Counted from the first letter of the stretch, positions 1 through 9,460 are shown. The stretch: DNA of 61,158 bases from Chitinibacter sp. GC72 (GCF_009760905.1 NZ_VIRW01000018.1:1-61158), one strand, 5' to 3'. The notes: generated by a model from the sequence alone, not told the origin. Program-made: numbers and translations.

Positions 1-168
1 GGCCAACCATTTATGTACGATGTTATCGTTGAGGTCATATTGGCGCGCGATGACTGCGACTGAAACACCGGGTTGGTGACAAGCTGCCAGCACAGCGGCC
101 TTAAACTCGGGGCTGTGCTTGCGACGAGCTCTACTGGGTGTTGATTGAAGTGGGAGTATAGCGTCCAT
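1..168 (-). CDS. IS transposase OrfA-type helix-turn-helix subunit (partial, runs off window)
   Basis: Reading the minus strand from an ATG at 168 gives 56 residues with no stop before the window edge. The stretch contains RKHSPEFKAAVLAAC followed by a helix-turn-helix (GVSVAVIARQYDLN, then IVHKWL). This pattern is typical of the small DNA-binding OrfA/TnpA proteins of IS66- and IS3-type elements (Transposase_8 class). The rest of the gene and the catalytic orf must lie left of the window. The family assignment between IS66 and IS3 is not certain from 56 residues; that it is a transposase HTH subunit is well supported. Confidence 0.8.
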   Translation of the reverse strand, partial: MDAILPLQSTPSRARRKHSPEFKAAVLAACHQPGVSVAVIARQYDLNDNIVHKWLA

Positions 169-195
169 GTGTCCACCTAAGTTTATCGTGGACAC
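1..195 (-). mobile_element. Terminal part of an insertion sequence
   Basis: The OrfA-type ORF begins at 168. Just outside it lies a short inverted repeat, GTGTCCAC (169-176) and GTGGACAC (188-195), which probably marks the tip of the element. Downstream DNA no longer looks like IS. The exact boundary and any target duplication cannot be fixed because the other end is outside the window. Confidence 0.6.
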
Positions 196-323
196 GATCA
201 TCTCAAGGAGCAATACGGCTATTCAATGTGGGCCAGCTGGATGCTTACAGCGTTTTCAGGCAAGGCACTGAGCCAAAGGCAATCAGTACAAGTAGTACGA
301 CAAGTCTAGATAGCGATGCATGA
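195..323 (+). pseudogene. Orphan 3' tail of a reading frame next to the IS end
   Basis: From the IS tip an open frame of 42 codons runs to TGA at 321-323 and is followed 30 bp later by an intrinsic terminator on the same strand. It has no start codon or ribosome binding site of its own. The simplest reading is the C-terminal remnant of a gene whose 5' part is on the far side of the insertion. I do not recognise the sequence (it includes RLFNVGQLDAYSVFRQG). It could also be a chance open frame. Confidence 0.3.
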
Positions 324-353
324 GAACTTTTGGTTTAGCACTGAATTGATCCC

Positions 354-378
354 GCCTCGCTTTTAGCGAGGCTTTTTT
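354..378 (+). terminator. Intrinsic terminator
   Basis: Perfect 7-bp stem GCCTCGC/GCGAGGC with a TTTTA loop, followed by six T. It terminates plus-strand transcription coming from the left, consistent with a gene having once ended at 323. Confidence 0.8.
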
Positions 379-431
379 CATACCTGGCAGCACAGACCAT
401 CGCATTGCTGGCAAGGTATCAACATCGAACT

Positions 432-1568
432 TCAAGACGAGATGGCGATCAGCGCCGCAATATTGCGCGCCACGCGCTGCAGATTGTCGCTGGCATGGCT
501 TAGCGCCTCGTCCTGCGTCATCGGCTTATGTATGCAGGAAAACACCGCATCAATCCCATGCGCGTACAACTGATCGACGTCTTCACGCAGGCAGCCGCCA
601 ATGGCAATGACCGGCAGGCCAAACTGCTTGGCCAGTTGCGCCACACCCAGCGGTGTTTTGCCAAACACCGTCTGCCCATCCAGACGGCCTTCGCCGGTAA
701 TCACCAGATCAGCGTCGGCTAGGTGCTGCGCCAGAGCGCTGGCATCCAGCACAATCTCAACGCCGCGCCGCAGGCGGGCATTGAAAAACGCAAGCGCCGC
801 CGCGCCCATGCCACCCGCAGCACCCGCCCCGGCGTGGTGCTCAATATCAATGCCCATTTGCTGGCGGATGATGCTGGCGTAATGGCTTAATGCAGCGTCC
901 AGCTGGGCGACCATCGCCAGGCTTGCACCTTTTTGCGGGCCAAAAATCGCCGAAGCGCCCTGACTGCCAGTCAGCGGGTTGTCCACATCGCAGGCCACCT
1001 CAAACTGGCAGTCCGCCAGACGCGGATCAAGACCACTTAGATCAATCCGGCTGAGCTGCGCCAGCGCCGCACCACCGGCAGGCAGCGCTTTGCCAGCGGC
1101 ATCGAGCAAGTGCACACCCAGCGCCCGCAGCATCCCCGCGCCCCCGTCATTGGTCGCCGAGCCGCCAATCGCCAGAATAAAATGCCGCATACCCGCGTCC
1201 AGCGCGGCTTTGATCAATTCACCCGTGCCAGCGCTGCAGCTCAATAATGGATTGCGCCGCTGCGGCGCGATCAACGCCAATCCGCTGGCGGCGGCCATTT
1301 CGATCACCGCCGTTTTGCCGTCACCGAGCAAACCCCAGTGCGCGAGCAGCGGATCACCCAAGGGGTCGTGCACCGTGGCAGAGCGGAACTGCCCGCCTGT
1401 GGCGTCGATCAATGCCGCCAGCGTGCCTTCGCCGCCGTCGGCCAGCGGAATCGCCACAATCTCCACCGCAGGCAGCACCGAGCGAAAAGCATCGGCAATC
1501 ATCTGCGCCACTTGCCGGGCGCTGAGCGATTCTTTAAATGAATCCGGCGCAATCACGATTTTTTTCAT
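432..1568 (-). CDS. glxK: Glycerate kinase (GlxK/GarK family)
   Basis: The product (378 aa from ATG 1568; an in-frame GTG lies two codons upstream) starts MKKIVIAPDSFKESLSA, the hallmark of bacterial glycerate kinase family 1. It also carries PLADGGEGT near residue 45, IGGSATNDGGAGML near 140 and VITGEGRLDGQT near 290, all conserved in the family. It phosphorylates D-glycerate with ATP, feeding glyoxylate/glycerate carbon into glycolysis as 2- or 3-phosphoglycerate. Full length for the family. ATG 1568 is preferred because a GGGTGAG stretch lies just upstream. It stands alone on this strand; the region before its start contains a dispersed palindrome. The symbol glxK versus garK cannot be decided from sequence. 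Confidence 0.93.
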   Translation of the reverse strand: MKKIVIAPDSFKESLSARQVAQMIADAFRSVLPAVEIVAIPLADGGEGTLAALIDATGGQFRSATVHDPLGDPLLAHWGLLGDGKTAVIEMAAASGLALIAPQRRNPLLSCSAGTGELIKAALDAGMRHFILAIGGSATNDGGAGMLRALGVHLLDAAGKALPAGGAALAQLSRIDLSGLDPRLADCQFEVACDVDNPLTGSQGASAIFGPQKGASLAMVAQLDAALSHYASIIRQQMGIDIEHHAGAGAAGGMGAAALAFFNARLRRGVEIVLDASALAQHLADADLVITGEGRLDGQTVFGKTPLGVAQLAKQFGLPVIAIGGCLREDVDQLYAHGIDAVFSCIHKPMTQDEALSHASDNLQRVARNIAALIAISS

Positions 1569-1586
1569 TCTCACCCAACAATACGA

Positions 1587-1634
1587 GGTATATAGCCACA
1601 GCCACTATATTATTTGATCTACAAGCATATACCC
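1587..1634. repeat. Dispersed ~50-bp palindromic repeat, copy 1
   Basis: Left arm GGTATATAGCCACAG and right arm CTACAAGCATATACCC are inverted copies with mismatches, matching the repeat family seen at 5581, 10439, 24980, 28037, 38845 and 60816. It lies between the glycerate kinase start and the end of the CBM gene, within the likely promoter region of the kinase. Confidence 0.65.
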
Positions 1635-1643
1635 ATTAGCACA

Positions 1644-2048
1644 TTAATGATGCCAACCCGGATTGTGGCTGACTTTCTCCCACAAGCTGGGCGCGCGCTC
1701 GGGATTCCAGCCTGCGCCTTTCTCGGCTTTGTGGTTTTGCAGGCAGCGGTAGGTATGGCCACGATAGCGGCTTATTTCGCCGACACTGTAATGCCGCCCT
1801 TCACGCCACTGGCCATCGCCTGCGCCGTGGCTGGATTCATCCGTTTTGCGCCACAGCGCGGCGGCGGCTTCAGGATTCCAGTTGGCGCCCTTCACCGCCC
1901 GATGGCTTTGCAGTGCTTCATAGCTCTGCCCCAGATAAAAAACGCGCGCGCCTTGCGGGTAATACAAGCCTTCACGCCAATCAGGGCTGGCCCACGCCGA
2001 GACACTTAAAAGCACAGCCAGCAAACCCAGACCCCATTTTTTCATCAT
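1644..2048 (-). CDS. Small secreted protein with two carbohydrate-binding modules (CBM5/12-like)
   Basis: A 134-aa product from ATG 2048, chosen because GGGGGA lies 7 nt upstream; the longer ORF start has no ribosome binding site. Residues 1-20 are a signal peptide (MMKKWGLGLLAVLLSVSAWA). The mature part has two similar modules, each with WREG, a Tyr-Gly pair, Y-x-G-x-x-Y and a closing N-P-E-x4-LW motif. This is the aromatic pattern of chitin/cellulose-binding family 5/12 modules. There is no catalytic domain, so it is a stand-alone periplasmic or secreted binding protein. Chitin is the usual ligand in this lineage, but specificity is inferred. It follows no other gene closely and probably has its own promoter in 2049-2240. 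Confidence 0.8.
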   Translation of the reverse strand: MMKKWGLGLLAVLLSVSAWASPDWREGLYYPQGARVFYLGQSYEALQSHRAVKGANWNPEAAAALWRKTDESSHGAGDGQWREGRHYSVGEISRYRGHTYRCLQNHKAEKGAGWNPERAPSLWEKVSHNPGWHH

Positions 2049-2248
2049 GCCATTTTCCCCCGCCATTGGATGCCAACAGTATCGCAGCGATTTGAGTGGC
2101 GGCGGATGATCAGGCTCACAAGCGTAGCGGCAATATTCACTGCCCGCTTTACGCGCAGGGCTGCATTTTTGCAGCTATGCGGTATTGATCGATTTCCTCA
2201 GCCTATACTGAAGCGCAGAGTAAACATTCAGCTCTAATCAGGATGGCT

Positions 2249-3547
2249 ATGTACAATCATCAAGTCAGAATCGATGCGCTTTCAACCTTCCGGATTCACC
2301 TGTTCGACATGGTCTGCGCACTATCGACCGCGCTTGACCTGCTCGATCCGGCGCTGGGCTCGCACCAGAAGCGCACCTGCCTGATCGCCGCGCAAATTGC
2401 CCGCAATATGGCACTGAACGACAGCGATTATCAGGATGTGTTTGGCGCGGCCATTTTTCATGATATTGGCGCAATTGGCCTGCAAGACCGGCTCGCCCTG
2501 CTGGATTTTGAAGAGCACGACGCGCACGCCCATGCGCATCTGGGCGCACTCTTGTTATCGCGCTTTCCGGGCTTTGACCGCTACGCCGCGCTGGTACGCC
2601 ACCACCATATACAGTGGAATTACGGCGCGGGCGCCTGGTTTGAGGGCGAAACAGTGCCCTTGATGAGCCACCTGATTTATCTGGCCGACCGCATCGAGGT
2701 GCTGGCGCAGGGGCAAGACAATATCCTTGGCGCGGCCCCTGGCATTGTCGAGCAGATTTGCGACGCTAGTGGCAGCAAATTTCACCCGCTATTTGTCGAG
2801 GCATTTTGCAAAACCGCGCAGCAGGAAAGCTTCTGGCTGGATATTTTTTCGCGCAATCTGGATCGCATTCTGATGGATCTGGCGCCATTCGATAATATCG
2901 ACCTGGATCTGGAGCAGATGCTGCAGTTTGCCCAGTTTTTTGCCCTGGTGATTGATTCGCGCAGCCATTTTACGGCCACGCACTCGGTGGGTGTGGCCAT
3001 CACCGCCGAAACCATTGCCCGGCATTTGCAAATGAGCGAACAGGAATGCATCAAAATCCGGATGGCGGGCTATTTGCACGATCTGGGCAAACTGGCGATT
3101 CCCAGCGAATACATCGAGCGCCAAGGCGCGCTGGGTGAGCAGGAAATGGCCCGGGTTCGCTCGCACAGCTATCTGACACTGGATATTCTGGGCGCAATCA
3201 AGGGGCTGGAAGACGTCGCCGAATGGGCGGCATGCCATCACGAACGGCTCGATGGCAGCGGCTACCCTTACCATCGCACCGGAGCCGAGCTGACTTTGGG
3301 CTCGCGCATTATGGCGGTGGCCGACGTCTACACTGCGCTGACCGAAGATCGGCCATATCGCCCCGGACTCAGCCCGATCGCTGTGCTCGACAGCCTGCAT
3401 GAGCTGGCGCAGCAAGGCAAACTCGATCCGCAGGTGATTGCCACGCTAAAGGCCAATCTGAGCGACGTGGAAACCGCGCGGGTTCGTGCGCAAAATCAGG
3501 AAGGCATGGATCTGATCGAATTCTGGCAACTGGCCACACAGGCATAA
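2249..3547 (+). CDS. Tandem HD / HD-GYP domain protein, probable cyclic-di-GMP phosphodiesterase
   Basis: A 432-434 aa cytosolic protein (two in-frame ATGs, 2243 and 2249; the second is better spaced from AGG). The C-terminal half is a canonical HD-GYP domain: His at ~247, HD in YLHDLGKLAIP (~279), HHE at ~332 and DGSGYP at ~337. The N-terminal half is a second HD-like domain, with IFHDIGAIGL around 71-80 and a His triplet near 120, but no GYP loop. HD-GYP enzymes hydrolyse c-di-GMP to GMP and so favour motility. No receiver or membrane domain is present. The PAS gene starts 12 bp after its stop, and the chemoreceptor follows, suggesting one transcript that links c-di-GMP turnover to energy taxis. 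Confidence 0.9.
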   Translation: MYNHQVRIDALSTFRIHLFDMVCALSTALDLLDPALGSHQKRTCLIAAQIARNMALNDSDYQDVFGAAIFHDIGAIGLQDRLALLDFEEHDAHAHAHLGALLLSRFPGFDRYAALVRHHHIQWNYGAGAWFEGETVPLMSHLIYLADRIEVLAQGQDNILGAAPGIVEQICDASGSKFHPLFVEAFCKTAQQESFWLDIFSRNLDRILMDLAPFDNIDLDLEQMLQFAQFFALVIDSRSHFTATHSVGVAITAETIARHLQMSEQECIKIRMAGYLHDLGKLAIPSEYIERQGALGEQEMARVRSHSYLTLDILGAIKGLEDVAEWAACHHERLDGSGYPYHRTGAELTLGSRIMAVADVYTALTEDRPYRPGLSPIAVLDSLHELAQQGKLDPQVIATLKANLSDVETARVRAQNQEGMDLIEFWQLATQA

Positions 3548-3559
3548 GGCGAGCTCACC

Positions 3560-4078
3560 ATGAAAAACCGAATTACCCCGACGCAACACGAAAAAATCAT
3601 GCGCGAAAATGATTTTATCGTCTCCAAAACCGATACCAAGGGGCGGATTACCTACGGCAACCGCATTTTCATCGAGTACTCCGGCTATACCGAGCACGAA
3701 CTGCTGGGCGCGCAGCACAATATCATTCGCCACCCCGACATGCCGCGCGGGGTGTTCAAATACCTATGGGACACCATCGCCAGCGGGCAGGAAGTGTTTG
3801 CCTACGTTAAAAACATGGCCAAGGATGGTAGCTTTTACTGGGTGTTGGCCAATGTCACGCCGGATTACGATGCGCAAGGCAATATCATTGGGTATCTGTC
3901 TGTACGCCGCTGCCCGAAACGCTCAGCGGTGGATACCTGCACGGGTTTATACCAGCAAATGCTGGCCGCCGAACAGGCTGCAGGCCCGCGCGACGCCTGC
4001 AATGCTTCGCTGGCGCTGCTGAACTCGGTACTGCAACAACAAGGGGTGAGCTATGAAGAACTTGTCCTTTCACTCTAG
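3560..4078 (+). CDS. Aer-type PAS domain protein (sensor half of a split aerotaxis receptor)
   Basis: A 172-aa soluble protein. Residues ~12-120 form a PAS domain of the aerotaxis type: [16 protein letters not shown], then F-x-x-Y-S-G-Y, then [14 protein letters not shown], then [14 protein letters not shown]. In Aer proteins this fold binds FAD and reads redox state. There is no transmembrane or signalling domain. Its last 26 bp overlap, in another frame, the start of the following membrane chemoreceptor, which has no sensor domain. The two products together make the domain set PAS-TM-TM-HAMP-MCP of a normal Aer. Translational coupling and physical partnership are inferences. Confidence 0.85.
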   Translation: MKNRITPTQHEKIMRENDFIVSKTDTKGRITYGNRIFIEYSGYTEHELLGAQHNIIRHPDMPRGVFKYLWDTIASGQEVFAYVKNMAKDGSFYWVLANVTPDYDAQGNIIGYLSVRRCPKRSAVDTCTGLYQQMLAAEQAAGPRDACNASLALLNSVLQQQGVSYEELVLSL

Positions 4079-5513
4079 GGTGACGCTGGTCGTGATTTTC
4101 CTGTGCAGCCTGCTGGGCCTGCATTTTTTGCTGTCCTGGTATCTGCATGGCTTTAACAGCTGGTCCTTGCTGCTTCTGCTGGCGGGCATCGTCTGCGGCC
4201 ATCTTTATGTGATGAGATCGCGTGCCGATCTGGCGCTATTGCAGCAGCTGGAGCGCGTGGCCAGTGATGTGGCCGCCGGACAAGTCGGCGGGCGGATTTT
4301 GCATATTTCCAATACCGATGAATTTGGCCGCATCAGCTGGGCGATCAACGATATGCTCGATCAGCTGGAAGCCTGCTTTCGCGAGCAGCAAACCGCACTG
4401 CAAATGGCCAGCCAGGGGCGTTTTTTCCGCAAGGCGCAGCCCGTGGGTCTGCACGGCGTCTTTCGGGACTCGCTGGATCGCACCAATCAGTCGCTGATCG
4501 TGCTGGAAAAAAACGCAGTGCAGGAGCGCCGTAACGGCTTGCTCTCGCAGCTGGGTGAGCTCAACACCCGCAATCTGCTCGCCAATCTGGAAATGACGCA
4601 GGGCGATATGGTCGGCATCGCCAGCGCCACCGACGAGCTGGCAGGGCTATCGAGCCAGAATGTGGCCGATGCCGAAGACAGCCGGGCGCAAGTGGTACAG
4701 CTGATCAATACGCTGCTGGCCATCATTGGGCATATTGACGACACCAGCGCTGCCGTTGATGGCTTTGGTGCGCTGGCCGCCAAAGTCAGCTCGTCGGTCA
4801 ATATGATTGCCGATTTATCGGATCAGACCAATTTACTGGCGCTCAACGCCGCAATTGAAGCTGCGCGCGCTGGCGAGCAGGGGCGCGGCTTTGCGGTGGT
4901 TGCCGACGAAGTACGCAAATTGGCCGAACGCAGCAAGGCTGCGTCGAGCGAAATTGGCGCGGTGATGACGGCCTTACAGGAAAAAGCGGGCAGCATTAGC
5001 CGGGTGAGCGGCAGCATGCGCGAAATGGCACATGAATCAGGCGAACATGTGAGCGGCATCGAGCAGCGTTTCCAGAGCAGCGAGCTGCGCGCCAAACAGG
5101 CTTTGCAACGCATTGCCTATGTGCAGGACGTCTGCCATGCCTCGCAGGCCAAGGTGGAGATTCTGTACTTCAAACAGAATGGCTATATCAATATCATGGG
5201 CGGCGATCTGGCGCGCAAAGCGCAGCAAACCTTGCAGATGCAGGCCACAGACAGCGTGTTTGGCCGCTGGTACGCCAGCGTGAACGAGCTGCGCGATTAC
5301 AATCAATACGCCGCATTCCGTGAATTGGCCATGCCACAGCAGCAGCTTTATCAGACCATGCACCAGATTGTCGCGCTGGCCGCGCACAATTGGCCGGATG
5401 ACACCGGTTTGCAACAGCAGATCCAGCGTCAATTTATCAGCGCCGAAAATGCCAGCCAGTCGCTGTTTCAATTACTCGACCAGCTGGTCGAGCAAAAGCA
5501 TCAGCAGCGCTAG
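4053..5513 (+). CDS. Methyl-accepting chemotaxis protein without sensor domain, with a degenerate C-terminal CZB-like region
   Basis: A 486-aa membrane receptor. Two transmembrane segments (about 10-29 and 36-54) are separated by only a few residues, so there is almost no periplasmic domain; this is the topology of Aer. A HAMP-like stretch follows, then the cytoplasmic signalling hairpin with its tip at [20 protein letters not shown] (~265). After the hairpin, residues ~355-440 resemble a CZB zinc-binding domain ([18 protein letters not shown], then [10 protein letters not shown]). The usual Cys and His ligands appear replaced. The ATG at 4053 lies inside the preceding PAS gene (26-bp overlap), so both are probably translated in a coupled way. 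Likely role: signalling half of a two-protein energy-taxis receptor. Confidence 0.88.
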   Translation: MKNLSFHSRVTLVVIFLCSLLGLHFLLSWYLHGFNSWSLLLLLAGIVCGHLYVMRSRADLALLQQLERVASDVAAGQVGGRILHISNTDEFGRISWAINDMLDQLEACFREQQTALQMASQGRFFRKAQPVGLHGVFRDSLDRTNQSLIVLEKNAVQERRNGLLSQLGELNTRNLLANLEMTQGDMVGIASATDELAGLSSQNVADAEDSRAQVVQLINTLLAIIGHIDDTSAAVDGFGALAAKVSSSVNMIADLSDQTNLLALNAAIEAARAGEQGRGFAVVADEVRKLAERSKAASSEIGAVMTALQEKAGSISRVSGSMREMAHESGEHVSGIEQRFQSSELRAKQALQRIAYVQDVCHASQAKVEILYFKQNGYINIMGGDLARKAQQTLQMQATDSVFGRWYASVNELRDYNQYAAFRELAMPQQQLYQTMHQIVALAAHNWPDDTGLQQQIQRQFISAENASQSLFQLLDQLVEQKHQQR

Positions 5514-5580
5514 GGTCTATCCACGCTGCAGGCCGAGCAGCATTGAGGCCGCGACATAACTGATGATTCAATCAGACAGC

Positions 5581-5635
5581 GATGGGTATATTGCTGCAGA
5601 TCATATTAAGAAATGGCTACAGTAATATACCCATC
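5581..5635. repeat. Dispersed palindromic repeat, copy 2 (clearest copy)
   Basis: GATGGGTATATTGCTGCAG (5581-5599) is mirrored by CTACAGTAATATACCCATC (5617-5635), 17 of 19 positions complementary, with a 17-nt loop. It lies 68 bp after the chemoreceptor stop in the 357-bp gap 5514-5870. It lacks a T-tract, so it is not a standard terminator. Confidence 0.8.
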
Positions 5636-5690
5636 CATAATTGGCGATGTTCAGCTTTGGTGTTGATATGATTGAAAATGAGCTGAAGTA

Positions 5691-5801
5691 GCCCCTTCCC
5701 TCTTGATGAGGGAAGGTTGGGATGGGGGTTGAAATGCTTGATTTGACGATCAATTCAACCTATCACCCTCACCCTAGCCACCTCCCGTCAAGGGAGGGGA
5801 C
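5691..5801. repeat. Second type of intergenic palindromic element
   Basis: The element starts with CCCCTTCCCTC-TTGAT-GAGGGAAGG and ends with CCTCCC-GTCAA-GGGAGGGG. Between them are GGGATGGGGGTTG and the near-complement CAACC...CACCCTCACCCTA. Internal hairpins at both ends plus longer complementarity across about 110 bp mark it as a REP/MITE-like intergenic repeat; similar G-rich/C-rich palindromes occur in many proteobacteria. No coding potential. The rest of the 5514-5870 gap shows nothing else I can support. Confidence 0.6.
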
Positions 5802-5870
5802 AAAAGCGATTCCACGGCTCAAAAAGCCATCAACACGTAATCTGAACATGACCAAATAATTACTACGCGT

Positions 5871-7475
5871 TCAAACTTTGAACTTGGCCACGGTTTGTGC
5901 CAGCTCGCGGGCTTGCTGGCTCAGGGCTTGAGATTGATCGGCAGCCGAACCGAAAACAGTCAGATTTTCCTGCGAACTGCGATCAATTTCATCCAGATGG
6001 CGGGTCACCGCGACGCTTTGTTCGCTCTGAATCCCCATCACGGCCAATAGCTCGTCAACCGCATTCACCACATTCTGGCTGCTATCGACAATCAGCGACA
6101 TGCTGTCTTGAGCCACCTGGGTCTGTTGCAGGCCTTGATCGGCCAGCGCGACATTCTGTGTCATGCCGCCGACCACCTGCGCGGTCTGGCCGCGAATATT
6201 GCTGATTGCCGAAACAATATCCTGCGTTGCCTGAGTCGTACGCTCGGCCAGTTTGCGCACTTCATCTGCAACCACAGCAAAACCACGCCCCTGCTCACCG
6301 GCTCGGGCGGCCTCAATCGCAGCGTTCAGCGCCAGCAAATTAGTCTGATCGGCAATCTCGCGAATACTGATGACCAGACTGGAAATCGACTCGGTTTGAT
6401 CGCCCAGCTCTTGCACCGCAGACGCCGCCTGATTAATCCCGCCTGCCAGCACCTGAATGCTGCCAGCCACCGATTTGACCCGTGCAATACCATCCGAGGC
6501 GCGCAATCCAGCCTCGCGCGCCAGATCAATCGCCACATGGGTACTCGTTGTCATCTGAGCCAGGCCGTTATTGGTCTGCGAAACACTATCCTGAATGCCG
6601 TCCACGGCCTGCCGCATGGTCTGGGCGCGGGCGCGTAAATGTTGTACTCGCTCGGTTTGCCCGCCCGCCGATTGCCCCAATTGCTCGGAGACATTGCGGA
6701 TGGCTTTCACCACCTGCTGCAATTCCTGCTGCATCAGGCTGACACCCGCCAGCACTGATTCACGATTCTGATAAGGAATAGGCTGGCTCAAATCACCTGC
6801 ACCAATTTTGCTCACCAGCTCGCGCAAGGACTGCGGCTCGATTTCGAGTGGCAAATAAATCTGGCGGGCAATCCACCATAAAGCGACGCAAACCACCACG
6901 CCGACGAGCAGGAACAAAATCAGCATCTGTTGGGTTGAATCATCCAGCACCTGATCCTGCTGCTGCAAAGCAGTATCGAAAGCCGTCTGCGCCTTGGCAT
7001 CGGCCTCTTCGATCAATTTGGCCAGCTTGGTGGCTGCACCATCGATTTTGTCGTCCATCGCGGCAAACGTGGTTTCATCGGCACGCGCTTCGATCACTTT
7101 GGGCAGTTCGACAACGGCACCTTGTTTGAGCTGGGCGAATTGCGCGGAAATCTCTGCCTTGAGCGCCGGATCGTCCACACCGGCAATTGCCGCTTCAATG
7201 CTTTGGCTGAGCTTGTCGGATTCGGCAATCCGTTCGGGATGAACCTTGCCTTCTTCCTTGTCGACAATATTATCCATGGCAATCAGCGTAATCTCGATCA
7301 CTTGGCTGCGCAGCTGGCCTAAGAGATTGCTTTGATAGGCCAATTGCCCGGCAAGACCGACTTGCCGGGAAATATCACGGTGGCTAAGCCATGAGTTAGC
7401 AGCTAATGCCACTAGACCGGCGACCACCGTCAAAGCCAGAATCAATAGCCATTGCTTGATTTGAATATGTTTCAT
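5871..7475 (-). CDS. Methyl-accepting chemotaxis protein with periplasmic sensor
   Basis: Start taken at ATG 7475 (MKHIQIKQW), giving 534 aa; the ORF extends five codons further without a better site. TM1 is at ~8-28. A helical periplasmic domain of about 155 residues follows, rich in Gln/Glu/Ala as in four-helix-bundle sensors. TM2 is at ~185-207 ([18 protein letters not shown]). A HAMP-like region and the signalling hairpin follow, with tip [20 protein letters not shown] and conserved [12 protein letters not shown]. The protein ends TVAKFKV and has no CheR-binding pentapeptide. Ligand unknown. It converges with the PAS/receptor pair across a repeat-filled gap and is itself upstream of the amtB terminator. 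Confidence 0.93.
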   Translation of the reverse strand: MKHIQIKQWLLILALTVVAGLVALAANSWLSHRDISRQVGLAGQLAYQSNLLGQLRSQVIEITLIAMDNIVDKEEGKVHPERIAESDKLSQSIEAAIAGVDDPALKAEISAQFAQLKQGAVVELPKVIEARADETTFAAMDDKIDGAATKLAKLIEEADAKAQTAFDTALQQQDQVLDDSTQQMLILFLLVGVVVCVALWWIARQIYLPLEIEPQSLRELVSKIGAGDLSQPIPYQNRESVLAGVSLMQQELQQVVKAIRNVSEQLGQSAGGQTERVQHLRARAQTMRQAVDGIQDSVSQTNNGLAQMTTSTHVAIDLAREAGLRASDGIARVKSVAGSIQVLAGGINQAASAVQELGDQTESISSLVISIREIADQTNLLALNAAIEAARAGEQGRGFAVVADEVRKLAERTTQATQDIVSAISNIRGQTAQVVGGMTQNVALADQGLQQTQVAQDSMSLIVDSSQNVVNAVDELLAVMGIQSEQSVAVTRHLDEIDRSSQENLTVFGSAADQSQALSQQARELAQTVAKFKV

Positions 7476-7538
7476 GGCTCTACTCGGCATGGATGCAAAA
7501 CAGAGCTACCAATCTAGCAAATTACAGACAGCTTGCCG

Positions 7539-7564
7539 AAAAAAAGCCCACCAGAAGGTGGGCT
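7539..7564 (-). terminator. Terminator of glnK-amtB
   Basis: On the minus strand AGCCCACC-TTCT-GGTGGGCT is followed by a run of seven T. It lies 47 bp past the amt stop codon. Confidence 0.9.
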
Positions 7565-7611
7565 TATCAATTGCACTTGGTTTACAAGTACACAGGAACA
7601 CTTCAAACCAA

Positions 7612-8937
7612 TTACAGGTTGTAGGCTTTCTCGCCATGGCTGGTTACATCCAGACCTTCGCGCTCTTCGTCTTCTTTCACGCGAATCCCGATCGTTGATT
7701 TCAGAATGGCAAACAAGATTGCTGATACAACACCTGACCATACGATGGTAATCAAAACACTGAGAGTTTGAATTTTCACTTGTGCCAGCATATCGAATTC
7801 GGCTGCCCCCATCCCGCCCAAAGCAGGCGCTGCAAACACACCAGTCAGAATAGCGCCAACAATGCCGCACACACCGTGGATACCAAAAACATCCAATGAA
7901 TCATCGACATTCAGTAGGCGTTTCAGGCTGTGAACCCCCCAAAGGCCAACAACACCACCTAGCAAGCCCATCAGCATTGCACCACCGACACCCACCAGAC
8001 CTGCGGCCGGAGTAATAGTCACCAAGCCCGCTACTGCACCAGAAACCGCCCCCAGCAACGATGGCTTGCCTTTTATCATCCATTCAGCCACAAGCCAAGA
8101 TAGGGTTGCAGCGGCGGTTGCCACCCAGGTATTTACAAACGCAAGTGCTGCAACACCATTGGCTTCCAGAGCAGAGCCCGCGTTGAAACCAAACCAACCA
8201 AACCACAGTAACGCAGCACCAATCATGGTCATGGTCAGACTATGTGGTGTCATTGCCTCGCGACCATAGCCAATTCGCTTTCCAACAAAGTAGGCACCAA
8301 CCAAACCAGCTACAGCAGCATTAATATGCACTACCGTGCCACCAGCAAAATCAAGCGCACCATCCTTAAAGAGCAGGCCTTCTGCAAACCAAACCATATG
8401 GGCAATCGGCGTGTACGAGAAAGTAAACCACAAGGCAGTAAACACCAGTACAGCACTGAATTTCACACGTTCGGCGAAAGCGCCCACAATCAGTGCCGCA
8501 GTAATAGCAGCAAACGCACCTTGGAAAACAACGAATGTCAGCTCGCTGATTTTCACATCTGCAGTGAATGTGTCAGCCAAGGTGTCAGGCGCTATACCTG
8601 CCAGCAACACCTTGCTAAATCCACCAATGAACGCGTTGCCTGACGTGAATGCCAAGCTATAGCCGAATAAAACCCAAAGCACCGAGATCATTGCAAATAC
8701 AACAAAGACCTGAGCCAGAATCGAAAGCATGTTTTTGGTGCGCACCAGACCACCATAAAACAAAGCCAACCCGGGGATACTCATCAATACCACCAAAGCG
8801 GCACAAACCAGAATCCAGGCGTTATCTGCCTTGCTCAACACCGGCGCAGTGGCCACTGCTGATGCATCTACAGCCCAGACTGCACCTGAGGCACAAGCCG
8901 TGCCCAAGGCAGCAAGCAAAGAAGTCATTTTTTTCAT
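7612..8937 (-). CDS. amtB: Ammonium transporter AmtB
   Basis: A 441-aa inner-membrane protein with an N-terminal signal sequence (to about residue 22, ASGAVWA) and eleven predicted hydrophobic helices. It carries Amt landmarks: FYGGLVRTKN near 60, FAERVKFSAV near 155, the FAGGTVVHINA motif with a pore histidine near 195, WFGWFGFNAGS near 240, and a conserved GIHGVCGIVG helix near 345 with the second pore histidine. It moves ammonium into the cell and is blocked by unmodified PII. It lies 29 bp downstream of glnK and shares its promoter, the usual nitrogen-regulated glnK-amtB operon. Confidence 0.97.
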   Translation of the reverse strand: MKKMTSLLAALGTACASGAVWAVDASAVATAPVLSKADNAWILVCAALVVLMSIPGLALFYGGLVRTKNMLSILAQVFVVFAMISVLWVLFGYSLAFTSGNAFIGGFSKVLLAGIAPDTLADTFTADVKISELTFVVFQGAFAAITAALIVGAFAERVKFSAVLVFTALWFTFSYTPIAHMVWFAEGLLFKDGALDFAGGTVVHINAAVAGLVGAYFVGKRIGYGREAMTPHSLTMTMIGAALLWFGWFGFNAGSALEANGVAALAFVNTWVATAAATLSWLVAEWMIKGKPSLLGAVSGAVAGLVTITPAAGLVGVGGAMLMGLLGGVVGLWGVHSLKRLLNVDDSLDVFGIHGVCGIVGAILTGVFAAPALGGMGAAEFDMLAQVKIQTLSVLITIVWSGVVSAILFAILKSTIGIRVKEDEEREGLDVTSHGEKAYNL

Positions 8938-8966
8938 TTCAGTATGCTCCGAAAAATGCGTTGGTA

Positions 8967-9368
<402 letters not shown>

Positions 9369-9460
9369 TTATTTATGCAATAAAAATCAGCATGATAGCG
9401 CTCAAGCCTGACAGGTTCGCACTAGTTTGATACAGGCTGATGACGGCAAAAAACCGCGCC

